Positions 63,597 to 64,000 of a DNA stretch of 64,000 nt are shown piece after piece (within the stretch, counting starts at the first letter, position 1; each line of letters opens with the position of its first letter). Both the position numbers and the translations under genes were made by a program. This DNA is from CAIWHR01 sp963836265 (lineage in GTDB: Bacteria; Pseudomonadota; Gammaproteobacteria; Burkholderiales; Casimicrobiaceae): positions 248,001 through 312,000 of the forward strand of contig CAWIIO010000008.1 of the NCBI GenBank assembly GCA_963836265.1. Direction: 5' to 3'. Under the pieces are notes generated by a model. That model did no database searches, was not told the DNA's origin, and saw nothing but the letters and a program-made list of their open reading frames with translations.

Positions 63597-64000
63597 TCAG
63601 GCCGCCGCGGCGGCCGGATGGCGGCGGGCGCGCAAGCGCATCAGCGGGGGCACGACGACCATCGCCACGGCGCCGATCCACAGGCCGATCGAGATCGGGC
63701 TCTCGACCAGGATGCCGAGCTCGCCGTTGGTGATCGACAGCGCGCGGCGCAGGTTCTGCTCCATCAGGTCGCCGAGTACGAAACCGAGGATCAGCGGCGC
63801 CATCGGCAAGCCCTGCTTGCGCAGCAGGTAGCCGGCCACGCCCAGACCCGACATCAGCATCAGGTCGAAGGTGGTGGCATGCACCGAGTAGACACCAACC
63901 GCGCTGACCGCCAGGATGCCCGGCACGAGCGCCCAGTTGGGCAGCCGCAGCACCTTGGTGAACACGCCGACCATCGGGATGTTGATGAAGAGCAGCATCA
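63597..64000 (-). CDS. tctA: Tripartite tricarboxylate transporter TctA, C-terminal part
   Basis: The last about 134 residues of a large membrane permease; the start lies beyond the window. NIPMVGVFTKVLRLPNWALVP, given in parts as NIPMVGVFTKVL and LPNWALVPGIL, then LGFVLGDLMEQNLRRALSIT are TctA hallmarks. TctA works with TctB and a periplasmic binding protein to import citrate or other carboxylates. Its link with the lyase-like genes suggests that they act on the imported acid. Confidence 0.92.
   Translation of the reverse strand, partial: MLLFINIPMVGVFTKVLRLPNWALVPGILAVSAVGVYSVHATTFDLMLMSGLGVAGYLLRKQGLPMAPLILGFVLGDLMEQNLRRALSITNGELGILVESPISIGLWIGAVAMVVVPPLMRLRARRHPAAAAA

Overview
The window reads as a chromosomal segment of a high-GC betaproteobacterium, most likely Burkholderiales or a close relative. 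Three gene orders support this: smc-zipA-ligA, pyrG-kdsA-eno-ftsB, and a PEP synthase together with its DUF299-type regulator. Four tRNA genes and many housekeeping genes place it on a chromosome. One IS5-family element is present. I see no CRISPR array, prophage or integrated island.

Layout. 1-5.7 kb: a copper region. cueR-copA-copZ lies on the plus strand behind a MerR-type promoter, and diverges from four minus-strand genes for small membrane or secreted proteins, two of them rich in Met. 6-7.6 kb: tRNA-Glu, tRNA-Ala, an SDR and a YgfX-like protein. 7.9-14.5 kb: ppsA, an HTH regulator, the ABC-F protein YbiT, a PHP phosphatase and ppsR. 14.6-18.1 kb: a probable L-fucose (or related sugar) oxidation set (lactonase-type amidohydrolase, aldo/keto reductase, FucU mutarotase), with the IS element inserted between its divergent halves. 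18.1-24.3 kb: a secreted protein, a SpoU methyltransferase, ftsB, eno, kdsA and pyrG. 24.4-32.3 kb: gltX preceded by an Anbu proteasome-type operon (ATP-grasp, alpha-E, Anbu peptidase, transglutaminase/DUF2126). 32.5-35.4 kb: tRNA-Val, a haloacid dehalogenase, an SDR and oxyR. 35.4-43.4 kb: galU, ligA, zipA and smc, chained to oxyR by stop/start overlaps. 43.6-55.7 kb: two divergent peptide ABC transporter operons, the first with two peptidase-type genes inside it, the second ending in a binding protein. 55.8-59.5 kb: rlmB, a TPR protein, a MarC-family protein, tRNA-Thr and a family III CoA-transferase. 59.6-64 kb: a two-subunit ATP-citrate-lyase-like enzyme downstream of a TctA tricarboxylate transporter gene that runs off the window.

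How the genes work together. The copper operon senses cytoplasmic metal (CueR), carries it (CopZ) and exports it (CopA), and the divergent Met-rich proteins may act on the periplasmic side. PpsR is expected to switch PEP synthase on and off. The Anbu operon combines a putative peptide ligase, a partner domain, a self-compartmentalising peptidase and a transglutaminase-like protein. The tctA-acl block suggests tricarboxylate uptake followed by ATP- and CoA-dependent cleavage, though the lyase active site looks altered.

Sequence quality. Seven genes (left-edge secreted gene, ppsA, HTH gene, ybiT, transglutaminase, Anbu gene, ATP-grasp subunit of the lyase) contain single-base frame breaks, mostly in short G/C runs, while the flanking protein is well conserved on both sides. 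I treat these as likely sequencing or assembly errors and annotate each as one gene; genuine decay cannot be excluded from the sequence alone.
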